This document shows positions 8,038 to 16,417 of a stretch of DNA of 44,795 bases, piece by piece. Under the pieces are notes generated by a model. That model worked only from the letters and a program-made list of their open reading frames with translations. It was not told the origin of the DNA and ran no database searches. Source of the DNA: Peptoniphilaceae bacterium AM52-5BH (lineage in GTDB: Bacteria > Bacillota > Clostridia > Tissierellales > Peptoniphilaceae); contig JAQEDR010000022.1 of the NCBI GenBank assembly GCA_027669155.1, positions 1-44,795 of the forward strand, written 5' to 3'. Positions within the stretch are counted from its first letter, which is position 1. Every line of letters begins with the position of its first letter. The translations under genes and the position numbers were made by a program.

Positions 8038-10481
8038 TGGAAAATAATAGACTAAACAGACTTACCTCCCAGGCAAGAAGAGAGTCTTATTCCTTAAACC
8101 ACGACTATATAGGAAGCGAGCACTTGCTTCTTGCTCTGATGAAGACAGGCTCTCTTGCGAACAAGGCCTTGGAAAAAAGCGGGGCCAACTACGATCTTTT
8201 TAGGTCCATAGTAATAAATAATATAGGCAGGGGAAATTCCCAAAGACCTGCTACAGAATTTTCTAAGAAAGTAAGGACGATTTTCGAAAAGGCTAGAGAA
8301 ATCGCTATGGCGAGAAAAAGCTCTGTAGTTAGTGAAGAAGATATCCTCCTTGCTATAATAAATGATGACGATTCCTTTACCAATCTCATGTTTCTCCTAT
8401 CAGGACTTGATAAAAAGGTCATAGCGAAAAACTTAGACGATATGCTAAAGGAAGTCTACAAGATGAAGGGATCATCTTCAAATTTTTCTGAAAATGTGAC
8501 TAAATACACAAATGACTTAAATGAACTAGCAGAAAATGAAAAAATCGATCCTGTCATAGGAAGAGATACAGAAATCGAAAGACTTGTACAAATCCTAATG
8601 AGAAGGAGAAAGAATAATCCTATCCTAATCGGAGCTCCAGGAGTGGGTAAGACTGCCATAGCAGAAGGGCTTGCCCAAAGGATTGTGGCAGGAGATGTGC
8701 CAAAGATAATTAAGGATAAGAGGATCCTAAGCCTTGACCTTGCTAGCATGATTGCAGGAAGTAAATACAGGGGAGACTTTGAAGATAGACTCAAGAAACT
8801 CTTTGAGGAAATTGGCAAAAGGGATGATGTAATTCTATTTATAGACGAATTCCACATGGTTCTAGGAGCAGGAGCCTCTGAAGGCTCAATGGATGCGGCA
8901 AACATCCTAAAACCAATCCTTGCCAAGGGAGAAATCCAAATCATGGGAGCAACTACAATCGAAGAATACAGAAAGAATGTCGAAAAAGACTCAGCCCTCA
9001 GCCGTCGTATGCAACCAATCCAAGTCGACGAGCCAAGCCTTGAAGATGCTAGAAAAATTATCCAAGGGCTAAAGGATAAATACGAAGACCACCATGGGGT
9101 AGAGATTACAGATGAGGCCGTAGAAGCTGCGGTAGAACTATCTGATAGATATATCTCTGACCGCTTCCTACCAGATAAGGCCATAGATTTAATAGATGAG
9201 GCAGGTTCTAAGATTAGGATAGCTGCCTTTCAAAAAGAAGACGACTCAGCTTCTAACGAGGATAAGCTAGAAAAGCTTAACAAAGAAAAAGAAAAAGCCG
9301 TAAGAGATCAAGATTTTGAAAGGGCAGCAGAGCTTAGGGATAAGATAAACCAAGCGAAGTTTGACCTTGAAATTGAAAAGGAAAAAGAAAAGGAAGAGAA
9401 GGATAAACTATTCATATCCTATGACGATATAGCAAGTATTGTGGCAAACTGGTCCAAGGTCCCAGTAGAAAAACTCACAGAAGATGAGATGAAAAAATAC
9501 GCTAACTTAGACGAAGACCTAAAACTATCAGTAATCGGTCAAAAGGAAGCTATAGATTCAGTAGCAAGATCAATCAAAAGAGCAAGAGTAGGACTAAAAG
9601 ATCCTAAAAAACCAATCGGATCCTTTATCTTTGTAGGACCAACTGGTGTCGGAAAGACATATCTTGCCAAAACACTCGCCCAAAATCTATTTGGATCAGA
9701 AGATAAGCTAATAAGGATGGATATGAGTGAATATATGGAAAAATTCGCCGTATCAAGACTTGTAGGTTCTCCTCCAGGATATGTGGGCTATGAAGAAGGT
9801 GGACAACTAACAGAAGCTGTAAGGACAAATCCTTACTCAGTAATACTTTTCGACGAGATAGAAAAGGCTCACCCAGATGTCTTCAACCTCCTCTTACAAA
9901 TCCTAGATGACGGAAGACTAACAGACGGCCAAGGAAGAACGGTAGATTTCAAAAACACTATCATAATCATGACGAGCAATGTCGGTGTCAGAAGTCTTTC
10001 TACAAGTAAGAGCATAGGATTTGATCTTGGCGATCAAAAAGAAGCAGAAGAAGAAAGAACATCTGAAATAATAGAAAAAGCCATCAAAGACTCCTTTGCG
10101 CCAGAATTTCTAAATAGGCTTGACCAAGTCATAATGTTTAAGCCACTAGGAGAAGCTGAAATAGAAGAAATTTCAGGTCTAATGCTTGAAAAAACAAGAG
10201 AAAGACTAAACGAAATCGACCTAGACATAATCTATGACCAAAAGGTCGTAAAACTTCTAGCCAAAGAAGGCTTCGACCCAGAATACGGGGCAAGACCGCT
10301 AGAACGTCACATAACAAAAATGATCGACGATAGACTAGCGGAAGATATCTTAGACGGAAAACTAAAAAGAGACGAAACAATTAGGATTTCAGTTAGAAAA
10401 GATAGCCTAGTCTTTAGAAACATAAGCAAAGAGAAAAGTAGAAGAGAAAAGAAAAAAGAACTTGAAAAAGTAACAAACTAA
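8037..10481 (+). CDS. clpC: ATP-dependent Clp protease ATPase ClpC
   Basis: An 814-residue Hsp100 unfoldase that partners ClpP. Domains in order: double Clp N-domain (about 1-145), AAA+ D1 with Walker A GAPGVGKT (199-206), coiled-coil M domain with a UVR-like segment (about 405-465, DFERAAELRDKI), and AAA+ D2 with Walker A GPTGVGKT (534-541). The ClpP-docking tripeptide IGF is at 660-662, followed by the C-terminal D2-small domain. The start overlaps the mcsB stop by one base. The length is that of ClpC rather than ClpB, and the operon context confirms it. All ATPase motifs look intact, in contrast to the McsB next door. Confidence 0.96.
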   Translation: MENNRLNRLTSQARRESYSLNHDYIGSEHLLLALMKTGSLANKALEKSGANYDLFRSIVINNIGRGNSQRPATEFSKKVRTIFEKAREIAMARKSSVVSEEDILLAIINDDDSFTNLMFLLSGLDKKVIAKNLDDMLKEVYKMKGSSSNFSENVTKYTNDLNELAENEKIDPVIGRDTEIERLVQILMRRRKNNPILIGAPGVGKTAIAEGLAQRIVAGDVPKIIKDKRILSLDLASMIAGSKYRGDFEDRLKKLFEEIGKRDDVILFIDEFHMVLGAGASEGSMDAANILKPILAKGEIQIMGATTIEEYRKNVEKDSALSRRMQPIQVDEPSLEDARKIIQGLKDKYEDHHGVEITDEAVEAAVELSDRYISDRFLPDKAIDLIDEAGSKIRIAAFQKEDDSASNEDKLEKLNKEKEKAVRDQDFERAAELRDKINQAKFDLEIEKEKEKEEKDKLFISYDDIASIVANWSKVPVEKLTEDEMKKYANLDEDLKLSVIGQKEAIDSVARSIKRARVGLKDPKKPIGSFIFVGPTGVGKTYLAKTLAQNLFGSEDKLIRMDMSEYMEKFAVSRLVGSPPGYVGYEEGGQLTEAVRTNPYSVILFDEIEKAHPDVFNLLLQILDDGRLTDGQGRTVDFKNTIIIMTSNVGVRSLSTSKSIGFDLGDQKEAEEERTSEIIEKAIKDSFAPEFLNRLDQVIMFKPLGEAEIEEISGLMLEKTRERLNEIDLDIIYDQKVVKLLAKEGFDPEYGARPLERHITKMIDDRLAEDILDGKLKRDETIRISVRKDSLVFRNISKEKSRREKKKELEKVTN

Positions 10482-10488
10482 GATAAAG

Positions 10489-10516
10489 CCATTCCCTTAG
10501 GGGAGTGGTTTTTTTT
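10489..10516 (+). terminator. Intrinsic terminator of the ctsR-clpC operon
   Basis: CCATTCCC (10489-10496) and GGGAGTGG (10501-10508) form an 8-bp stem with a TTAG loop and one G-T pair, followed by eight T residues. Confidence 0.9.
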
Positions 10517-10532
10517 GAGGAAATAATAGTAT

Positions 10533-10561
10533 TTTCATTTTTCTTTAATATATTATATAAT
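10533..10561 (+). promoter_or_regulatory. Probable promoter of the first sugar-binding protein gene
   Basis: TTTCAT (10533-10538), 17 bases, TATAAT (10556-10561). The -35 is poor. The long leader (about 110 bases) contains three TTTTCTAG motifs: 10601-10608, within the palindrome CTTTTCTAGGAAAAG (10627-10641), and inverted at 10659-10668, touching the ribosome binding site. They may be regulator sites or leader structure. Confidence 0.45.
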
Positions 10562-10677
10562 AGAAATATATCATAGAGATTTTAGCTAATACATTTTCTA
10601 TTTTCTAGAAATTTCTTTTTATCTGTCTTTTCTAGGAAAAGTATTGTGCTGCTTAAAATCTAGAAAAGGGAGGAAAA

Positions 10678-12003
10678 ATGAAAAAGATTATTGGTAAGCT
10701 ATTAGCCTTATCTGCTGCCCTAGTTCTTACATCTTGTGGCGGTAAGGATAAGAAGGCTAGCTCAGGAGAAAATGAAAGTGTGGATAAGGAAGCTAATATA
10801 AAGATTTCTGTTCAATTGGAAGAAGACTGGATGGAGCATTATGAGGCTGCTGCAGAAAGAGTTAAGAAAGAATTTCCTAATGCTGAAATCGAGCTTAGAA
10901 CAATAGGCGGTTTGGAGCATATAGAAATAATCGACTCCACAGATGCGAATAATGAAGACGTAGCAGACCTATTTTGTATACCAGCTGATAGACTAGCAGG
11001 TCTTGTAGGAAATGAAGTTTTAGGAGCCATAGATTCTCAAAAACTTGCCGGAGAGATTGGCGGATGGGATGATTTCGATAGTGGACTAGGTGGAGAGTTC
11101 AAAGTAGATGGAGAATACTTTGCCTTTCCTTACAATATCGAAACTCTAATTACCTATGTAAATACTGCAAATGCAAAGGAAAAAGGAATTGATTTAGAAA
11201 AAGATATAGAAATAGGTGACGTGAAGGATGAATCAACAGTCCTATTTCCTGCCTTTGATGCTTGGTATGGAGTAGCTGCGACAAACTCATCAAACATCGA
11301 ACTTTTAGGGAAAAATGAGGACGGTACCTTCTTTTCTGATATGACTAAAGAATGGGATGAGCTTGATGAATCACAACAAGCAACTATAAAGGGCCTTTAT
11401 GAATATTGGAAAAAACACAACGAAGCCGGAACTCAACTCTTCGATCCAGATGCAGGTTGGGGCTATGTAGATGAAACATTCAAGCCAGGAAATGGCGGAG
11501 TCGCAAGACTTGGTGGAGCTTGGGATGCACAAGCCATATCAAAACAAGCAGGAGAGGGAAATCTCGCGATTTATCCTATGGAAAAACTCACCCTAGCTGG
11601 AAAAGCCCTAGCTCACTGGCAAAGTGGTTGGGGACTTGCTATAAATGCAAGACTAGAAGAAGATGCGGAGAAGAAAGCCCTAGCTGAAGCTATGATTAAA
11701 GAGTTAGTTAATCCAGAATATGCCGAAGACTTATACAAGTATTCAGGAAAAATTCTTGAAAATGTATCAGCAGAGGAATATCAAAATTCAAACCTTGATC
11801 AAATAGATAAGGATATAATCGAAGCTACTATTGACTCATACAAGAAGGCTCCATCAAGACCATTGTTTAAGGAATGGGGAGATGTTTGGGATACCTACTC
11901 AAATGCAGTTCTTTCTTGGAACTCTGTAAATCCTCAAAATGAGGAAGAGGCTTATAAGGCACTCAAAGCTTCATTTGAGTCTATGATGGCAAACTTTAAA
12001 TAA
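10678..12003 (+). CDS. Sugar ABC transporter binding lipoprotein (MalE-like, copy 1)
   Basis: A 441-residue extracytoplasmic solute-binding lipoprotein of the maltose/maltodextrin cluster. The signal peptide ends in the lipobox LTSC with acylated Cys20. A charged linker (about 21-38) and the two-lobe binding domain follow, with Trp-rich segments (GGWDDFD, GAWDAQA, WQSGWGLAINAR) suited to sugar stacking. It is closely similar along its whole length to the product of 12541-13866, so the two are tandem duplicates. It has its own terminator and probable promoter and is not in the same transcript as the permeases. Maltodextrin specificity is inferred from the family and the permease type. Confidence 0.88.
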   Translation: MKKIIGKLLALSAALVLTSCGGKDKKASSGENESVDKEANIKISVQLEEDWMEHYEAAAERVKKEFPNAEIELRTIGGLEHIEIIDSTDANNEDVADLFCIPADRLAGLVGNEVLGAIDSQKLAGEIGGWDDFDSGLGGEFKVDGEYFAFPYNIETLITYVNTANAKEKGIDLEKDIEIGDVKDESTVLFPAFDAWYGVAATNSSNIELLGKNEDGTFFSDMTKEWDELDESQQATIKGLYEYWKKHNEAGTQLFDPDAGWGYVDETFKPGNGGVARLGGAWDAQAISKQAGEGNLAIYPMEKLTLAGKALAHWQSGWGLAINARLEEDAEKKALAEAMIKELVNPEYAEDLYKYSGKILENVSAEEYQNSNLDQIDKDIIEATIDSYKKAPSRPLFKEWGDVWDTYSNAVLSWNSVNPQNEEEAYKALKASFESMMANFK

Positions 12004-12027
12004 GAAAAGAATCTAATATTAAGATTT

Positions 12028-12068
12028 GCTCCCGAAGGCTGTTTTACCTATAGCCTTGGGAGCTTTTT
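12028..12068 (+). terminator. Intrinsic terminator after MalE-like copy 1
   Basis: GCTCCC (12028-12033) and AAGGCT (12035-12040) pair with AGCCTT (12052-12057) and GGGAGC (12058-12063), followed by five T residues. The stem is 12 bp with one bulged base. Confidence 0.9.
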
Positions 12069-12479
12069 AATTTAAATGCATTCACGAATTTTCTGTGAAA
12101 TTTCACACAAAAAACAATCGAAGCTTTCTTTGGAAGTCCTTTTCCTTTTTTGGGTTTTAAGATTTATAAAATTTGTATAATTGTATTATTTTAAAATTAT
12201 TTTTTTCTCTCAAAGTCTATTTATAGCATTTATGATTTAATTTTTTATAATTTGTTTTATGTTTATTCTGTCCTAAATAACAGGATAAAATCAAGCTTTA
12301 TACTTGAAATTTCTATATTTATGCTCTAGATTTACGAAAATTTGGTGTCTAAACTTACTAAAAATAGATAAATTAATTTATAATAAATGCTATATTTTCA
12401 ACATTCAAAAATTGTATAAAAATTAACAAGACCTTAGAAAGAAAATGTCCAACTACTTCCATTTATTTTCAAACTAATG
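12069..12479. other. AT-rich spacer between the two binding-protein genes
   Basis: About 410 bases without a credible open frame. The base composition is extremely AT-rich. Short hairpins such as TCCT/AGGA around 12271-12285 and CAAG/CTTG around 12293-12307 are present. A TATAAT at 12176-12181 lacks a -35. I see no mobile-element ends. Confidence 0.6.
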
Positions 12480-12527
12480 TATAATATATATACAGAATCA
12501 AATAACGTTTTCACAAGAAGTGAAAAC
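12480..12527 (+). promoter_or_regulatory. Promoter -10 and palindromic operator with cre-like site
   Basis: TATAAT (12480-12485) preceded directly by TG, with a poor -35 (TTCCAT at 12457-12462, 17-base spacing). Downstream of the expected start lies a palindrome with arms GTTTTCAC (12507-12514) and GTGAAAAC (12520-12527). Overlapping it, 12500-12513 read on the minus strand (TGAAAACGTTATTT) matches the CcpA cre consensus TGWAARCGYTWNCW at 13 of 14 positions. The placement in the early leader suits a LacI-type or CcpA repressor of the sugar importer operon. Confidence 0.6.
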
Positions 12528-12540
12528 AAGGGAGGATTTT

Positions 12541-13866
12541 ATGAAAAACAAATTAAAGATGTTGATGGCTTTATCGCTATCAGTAGTACTTGCTGCATGT
12601 GGCGGTAAGGGAGCGGACAAGGGTGAAGAAGCTGCCGCTGATCCAGGAGATGTTTCAGGAAAGATTTCCGTTCAAGTTGAAAAAGAATGGATGGATCATT
12701 ACGAGAAAGCTGCTGAGAGAGTTAAGGAAAAATATCCTAATGCAGAAATCGAACTTAAAGAAGTTGGAGCTTTCGACCACTTGGATATCCTTGATCAAAC
12801 AGATGCCAACAACGAAGATGTTGCTGACCTTTTTGCAATTCCAGCAGACAGACTTGTTGGACTTGTAAACAATGACATTCTTGGTGCAATCGACTCTAAA
12901 ACTCTTGCTGATGAAATAGGTGGCTGGGATGATTTTGATGCTGGAATTGGCGGCAATTTCAATATCGATGGCGAATACTTTGCTTTCCCATACAATATCG
13001 AAACTCTAATTACTTATGTAAATAAGAAAAATGCTGAAGAAAAGGGAGTTGACCTCTCTAAACCAATCGAGCTTAATGACGTAGCTGATGAGTCAACAGT
13101 TCTTCTTCCAATATTCGATGCTTGGTACGGAGTTGCTGCAACAAACTCATCAAATATCGAGCTTCTAGGTAAAGATGACGAAGGAAACTTATACTCAGAT
13201 TTAACTAAAGATTGGAAAGACCTTGAGCCAGAAAAACAAGCTACAATTAAAGCTTTGTTTGAATATTGGAAGAAACACAACGACGCTGGCACACAACTAT
13301 TTGACCCAGATGCAGGTTGGGGATATATAGACGATACCTTCAAAGAAGGCAAAGGCGGAGTTGCTAGAATTGGTGGCGCTTGGGATGCTGCTCCAATTTC
13401 TGAACAAGCAGGTGAAGGAAACCTTGAAGTTTATCCAATTGACAACATTACTATAGATGGAAAGGCTCTAAATCACTGGCAAGGTGGTTGGGGACTTGCT
13501 ATAAATGCTAGAATCGAAGAAGATGCTAACAAGAAAGCAATAGCTAACGAAATGATTAAACAAATTGTAAATCCTGAATTTGCAGTAGATTTATATAAAT
13601 CTACAGGTAAGATTCTTGAAAATGTAAACAATGATACTTACCAAGCATCAGACTTAGCAGATTCTGATAAGGCAATCATCGAAGCTACAATCAAATCTTA
13701 CGAAACTGCTCCAGCAAGACCATTATTTAAGGAATGGGGAGACGTTTGGGATACTTACAAGAATGCAATTCTTTCTTGGAACTCAGTTAAACCAGCTAAC
13801 GAAGAAGAAGCTTATAACCAATTAAAGGCTTCATTCGACTCAATGATGGCAAACTTTAGCAAGTAG
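12541..13866 (+). CDS. Sugar ABC transporter binding lipoprotein (MalE-like, copy 2)
   Basis: A 441-residue binding lipoprotein with the signal peptide ending in LAAC (Cys20), then an acidic linker and the MalE-type two-lobe domain. An in-frame GTG at 12520 lies inside the operator palindrome. I chose the ATG at 12541 because GGGAGG is positioned before it and it starts a proper lipoprotein signal. Codon choice here favours GCT, GAA and AAC more than copy 1, consistent with high expression. It heads the operon carrying MalF, MalG and MalK and is probably the main binding protein of that transporter. Copy 1 aligns end to end with it; both have 441 residues. Confidence 0.9.
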   Translation: MKNKLKMLMALSLSVVLAACGGKGADKGEEAAADPGDVSGKISVQVEKEWMDHYEKAAERVKEKYPNAEIELKEVGAFDHLDILDQTDANNEDVADLFAIPADRLVGLVNNDILGAIDSKTLADEIGGWDDFDAGIGGNFNIDGEYFAFPYNIETLITYVNKKNAEEKGVDLSKPIELNDVADESTVLLPIFDAWYGVAATNSSNIELLGKDDEGNLYSDLTKDWKDLEPEKQATIKALFEYWKKHNDAGTQLFDPDAGWGYIDDTFKEGKGGVARIGGAWDAAPISEQAGEGNLEVYPIDNITIDGKALNHWQGGWGLAINARIEEDANKKAIANEMIKQIVNPEFAVDLYKSTGKILENVNNDTYQASDLADSDKAIIEATIKSYETAPARPLFKEWGDVWDTYKNAILSWNSVKPANEEEAYNQLKASFDSMMANFSK

Positions 13867-13879
13867 TTAATAGGATAAG

Positions 13880-13959
13880 AGAAAGGCCAAAATTAGCCAA
13901 GAGAACTAGATGCGATTTTAATGATTATTATAGTTATCTTGGCCTAGGGCCTTTCTTTC
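13880..13959 (+). terminator. Large bipartite hairpin, partial terminator or mRNA stabiliser
   Basis: Outer arms AGAAAGGCC (13880-13888) and GGCCTTTCT (13948-13956) and inner arms GCCAAGA (13896-13902) and TCTTGGC (13937-13943) are perfect complements. Only a weak T-tract (CTTTCTTT) follows and the next gene starts at 13966. A strong stem after a binding-protein gene and before the permeases is the usual arrangement for keeping binding protein in excess by 3' mRNA protection or partial termination. Confidence 0.7.
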
Positions 13960-13965
13960 ACTATT

Positions 13966-14382
13966 ATGAAGAAATTAGAATTAGAGAAAAAAAGAGAGAG
14001 CTTTATCCTTAAAATTTTGATAGTATCAGCCTTAATTATCCTAGCTTCTTCCATAGAAGCCTTGATGATGGCAAAGGATGTCGAAGTTTATAGAGAAGTT
14101 CTAAAAAATAATCCAGGTCTTGGTTTTGATGAATATATCAATTCTGTTGTTTTTAATTTATTTATCAGAGTCCTAAGTCCTGTAGTAATTTCCCTTTATA
14201 CATTTTTTACAGTAAAAAAATACGGAGTCAATTTCTCCTATAAATTGTTTTTTGGAGGGATGACCCTAATAGAAATCGTTCAGTTGATTTTACAATTTAG
14301 AATCGGATCTATATTTTATTATATAGTCATTATTTTGAATTTTACTTTATTATTTATTATAGGAAGGGAAGAAAGGGTGTAG
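13966..14382 (+). CDS. Small integral membrane protein of the sugar importer operon
   Basis: A 138-residue protein not recognised as a known family. A basic N-terminus (MKKLELEKKRES) is followed by about four hydrophobic segments (about 13-31, 60-80, 92-110 and 114-133) and a charged end (GREERV). No clear Shine-Dalgarno precedes the ATG: the upstream bases form the arm of the hairpin ending at 13956, so translation may depend on that structure opening. It stops three bases before the malF-like gene. Position suggests an accessory to the importer, analogous in location to the YesL-type protein in the second ABC operon, though I see no sequence similarity. Confidence 0.7.
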   Translation: MKKLELEKKRESFILKILIVSALIILASSIEALMMAKDVEVYREVLKNNPGLGFDEYINSVVFNLFIRVLSPVVISLYTFFTVKKYGVNFSYKLFFGGMTLIEIVQLILQFRIGSIFYYIVIILNFTLLFIIGREERV

Positions 14383-14385
14383 GCG

Positions 14386-16416
14386 ATGACATACGAAAGA
14401 AACCTTATAGATGATATTGGTGAGATTCGTCCTAGAAAGAACCAGTATATAATAGATTCTATTAAGGCAGAAGAAAATGGCGGAAATAAAGTAGACGCCA
14501 AAAACCATCCTTATAATCAAAAGCTAAAAAAATACGAAGAAGAAAAGAAAGAACTTTTGGCTAAGGCTGATGAAGCCGCCAAAAAAGATCCAAATTACAA
14601 ACTCGACCAGAAATACTTAAGGGACTTGTATTATAGAAAGTTTATGGCAAACTACTGCCTAGACTTTTATGAAGAAAACAAGGGCCTATCTTACGATAGC
14701 GAGCTTGATTATAAGTTATGTAAGTTAGAATATGAGCAAATACCAAAGATTATAGAACATGATTTGCTACTAAAAAGTCAGCTAGAAAGAGCTAGCAATA
14801 GGCTAGAGAAATTGACTAGCGAAGAAGTAGAAAGCGCCAAAAAGCTAATAGAAGAAGATGGAATTGTTCTTAAAGAAAAATTCGAATCGGATAATAAGAA
14901 CTTAGAGGATTCTTTTAGCAAGGGAAGGATTTCAAAAAAGGCCTTCAAGAGCGAGAAAGAACAGCTTAAACAAAAGTTCAAAGACCAAAATAAGAGGCTT
15001 GACTATAGAAATCAAGAAGTTTCTCTTAAGGAAGAAATTGAATCAATCAAATACAAGATAGACAAAGACTACAAGAAGGAGATGAAAATCCTCGAGGCAG
15101 ATGAGGCTGAAGCTAGGAGGAGAACTCCAGTAGAAGTAGAGAAAACTTCTGCCTATAGGTCAATCCTTACCTTCCCAATCCCAGGTCTTGGCCAAATTCT
15201 AAACGGTCAATGGCAAAAGGGCTTATTATTTTTGCTAGGTACTTTATTCATCTACCTAATAGCAATCCCTTACGCCCTAGGTTTTGGTAATTATCAAGGT
15301 GAGGGTATAGCAGGACTTATCTCTCTTGCCCAAGGAGGAAAGAGACTTGATAGATCAATACTATTTATGATTGAAGGTATCTTATCTATAGTTTTTGTAG
15401 CAATTGCTGCCCTAATCTACATCCTATCCTTTAAGGATGTTAGGACAACTGAGAAAAATGAAATGAAAGGAATCAGACCTAACAATTTCTTCGAGACTAA
15501 GAAGATGCTAAGGACTGACGGATTCCCATTCTTAATCACATCACCAGCCCTAATAGTAATTGTATTTATAGTAATAGTTCCAATACTTACAGCTATAATG
15601 ATTTCCTTTACTAACATGGATCCACAAAATCAAAACAAGTTCACCTGGGTTGGATTAAACAACTACTTGACCATAGCTAAGGGCCAAGGTATAGCAGGAC
15701 AAGCCTTCTGGCACATCTTCGGATGGACTGTAGTTTGGACCTTGCTTGCATCAACGCTTGCAATAGTGCTAGGCTTTATATTTGCTCTTCTAGTAAACAA
15801 TGAGAGAATTAAGGGAAAGAAGTTTTTTAGAACAGTTTATCTCTTACCTTGGGCTATACCTGCCTTTATAACAATCATGTTCTTTTCAATCATGACAAGT
15901 CGTGGCGGGGTAATAGCAGAAGCACTAAACTCCTTATTTAATATAAGTTTGGATATAAAAAACAATACTTTCCAGACCAGGGCTACCCTAATCTTGCTTC
16001 AAGGATGGCTAGGACATTCTTATATCTTCTTACTAACGACAGGAGTGCTCCAAGCTATACCAAAAGATTTATACGAAGCGGCAAGTATTGACGGGGCAAC
16101 AGGAATTCAAAGAACCTTTAAGATTACAATTCCTTTAGTTCTTTTCCAAATCGCTCCAATGCTTATTAACCAATACACCTTTAACTTTAACAACTTCTCA
16201 ATCATCTACTTGTACAATCAGGGTGGACCATTTAATCCAGAAGTTTATGGTAACCTTGCGGGATCTTCAGACATTTTGATCTCCTACATCTACAAGTTAA
16301 CGATGGAGAGTCAATACCAAGCTATAGGTGCTGCGATAACAGTATTTATATCCATAATCCTAATAGTTATTTCATACTTTGGATATAAGAACTCTTCAGC
16401 TTTTAAGGAGTATTAA
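14386..16416 (+). CDS. MalF-like permease with N-terminal coiled-coil extension
   Basis: A 676-residue protein, far longer than the roughly 430 residues usual for Gram-positive MalF/MalC. Residues 1 to about 245 are hydrophilic and highly charged, with long Lys/Glu-rich heptad-like stretches (for example 140-240), probably cytoplasmic coiled coil. Then comes PGLGQILNGQWQKG (266-279), a TM2-like short membrane domain with segments at about 281-300 and 325-345. From about 380 follows the normal MalF permease core with six membrane segments and the EAA loop EAASIDGATGIQRTFKITIP (564-583), which docks MalK. It sits between the membrane protein gene and malG in one operon. The TM2-like part is known in Firmicutes MalF; the coiled-coil part is the odd feature. 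Confidence 0.88.
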   Translation: MTYERNLIDDIGEIRPRKNQYIIDSIKAEENGGNKVDAKNHPYNQKLKKYEEEKKELLAKADEAAKKDPNYKLDQKYLRDLYYRKFMANYCLDFYEENKGLSYDSELDYKLCKLEYEQIPKIIEHDLLLKSQLERASNRLEKLTSEEVESAKKLIEEDGIVLKEKFESDNKNLEDSFSKGRISKKAFKSEKEQLKQKFKDQNKRLDYRNQEVSLKEEIESIKYKIDKDYKKEMKILEADEAEARRRTPVEVEKTSAYRSILTFPIPGLGQILNGQWQKGLLFLLGTLFIYLIAIPYALGFGNYQGEGIAGLISLAQGGKRLDRSILFMIEGILSIVFVAIAALIYILSFKDVRTTEKNEMKGIRPNNFFETKKMLRTDGFPFLITSPALIVIVFIVIVPILTAIMISFTNMDPQNQNKFTWVGLNNYLTIAKGQGIAGQAFWHIFGWTVVWTLLASTLAIVLGFIFALLVNNERIKGKKFFRTVYLLPWAIPAFITIMFFSIMTSRGGVIAEALNSLFNISLDIKNNTFQTRATLILLQGWLGHSYIFLLTTGVLQAIPKDLYEAASIDGATGIQRTFKITIPLVLFQIAPMLINQYTFNFNNFSIIYLYNQGGPFNPEVYGNLAGSSDILISYIYKLTMESQYQAIGAAITVFISIILIVISYFGYKNSSAFKEY

Positions 16417-16417
16417 T

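Noticed and set aside
8456..9184. 242-codon minus-strand frame within clpC
   Set aside because: It is a shadow of the clpC reading frame: Ser- and Leu-rich translation, no start signals, and clpC motifs are continuous on the other strand.
12520..12540. GTG start seven codons upstream of MalE-like copy 2
   Set aside because: It lies in the operator palindrome and would put non-signal residues before a good lipoprotein signal; GGGAGG serves the ATG at 12541.
12590..12868. 92-codon plus-strand frame inside MalE-like copy 2
   Set aside because: Out-of-frame shadow; the main frame encodes a continuous, paralogue-supported binding protein.
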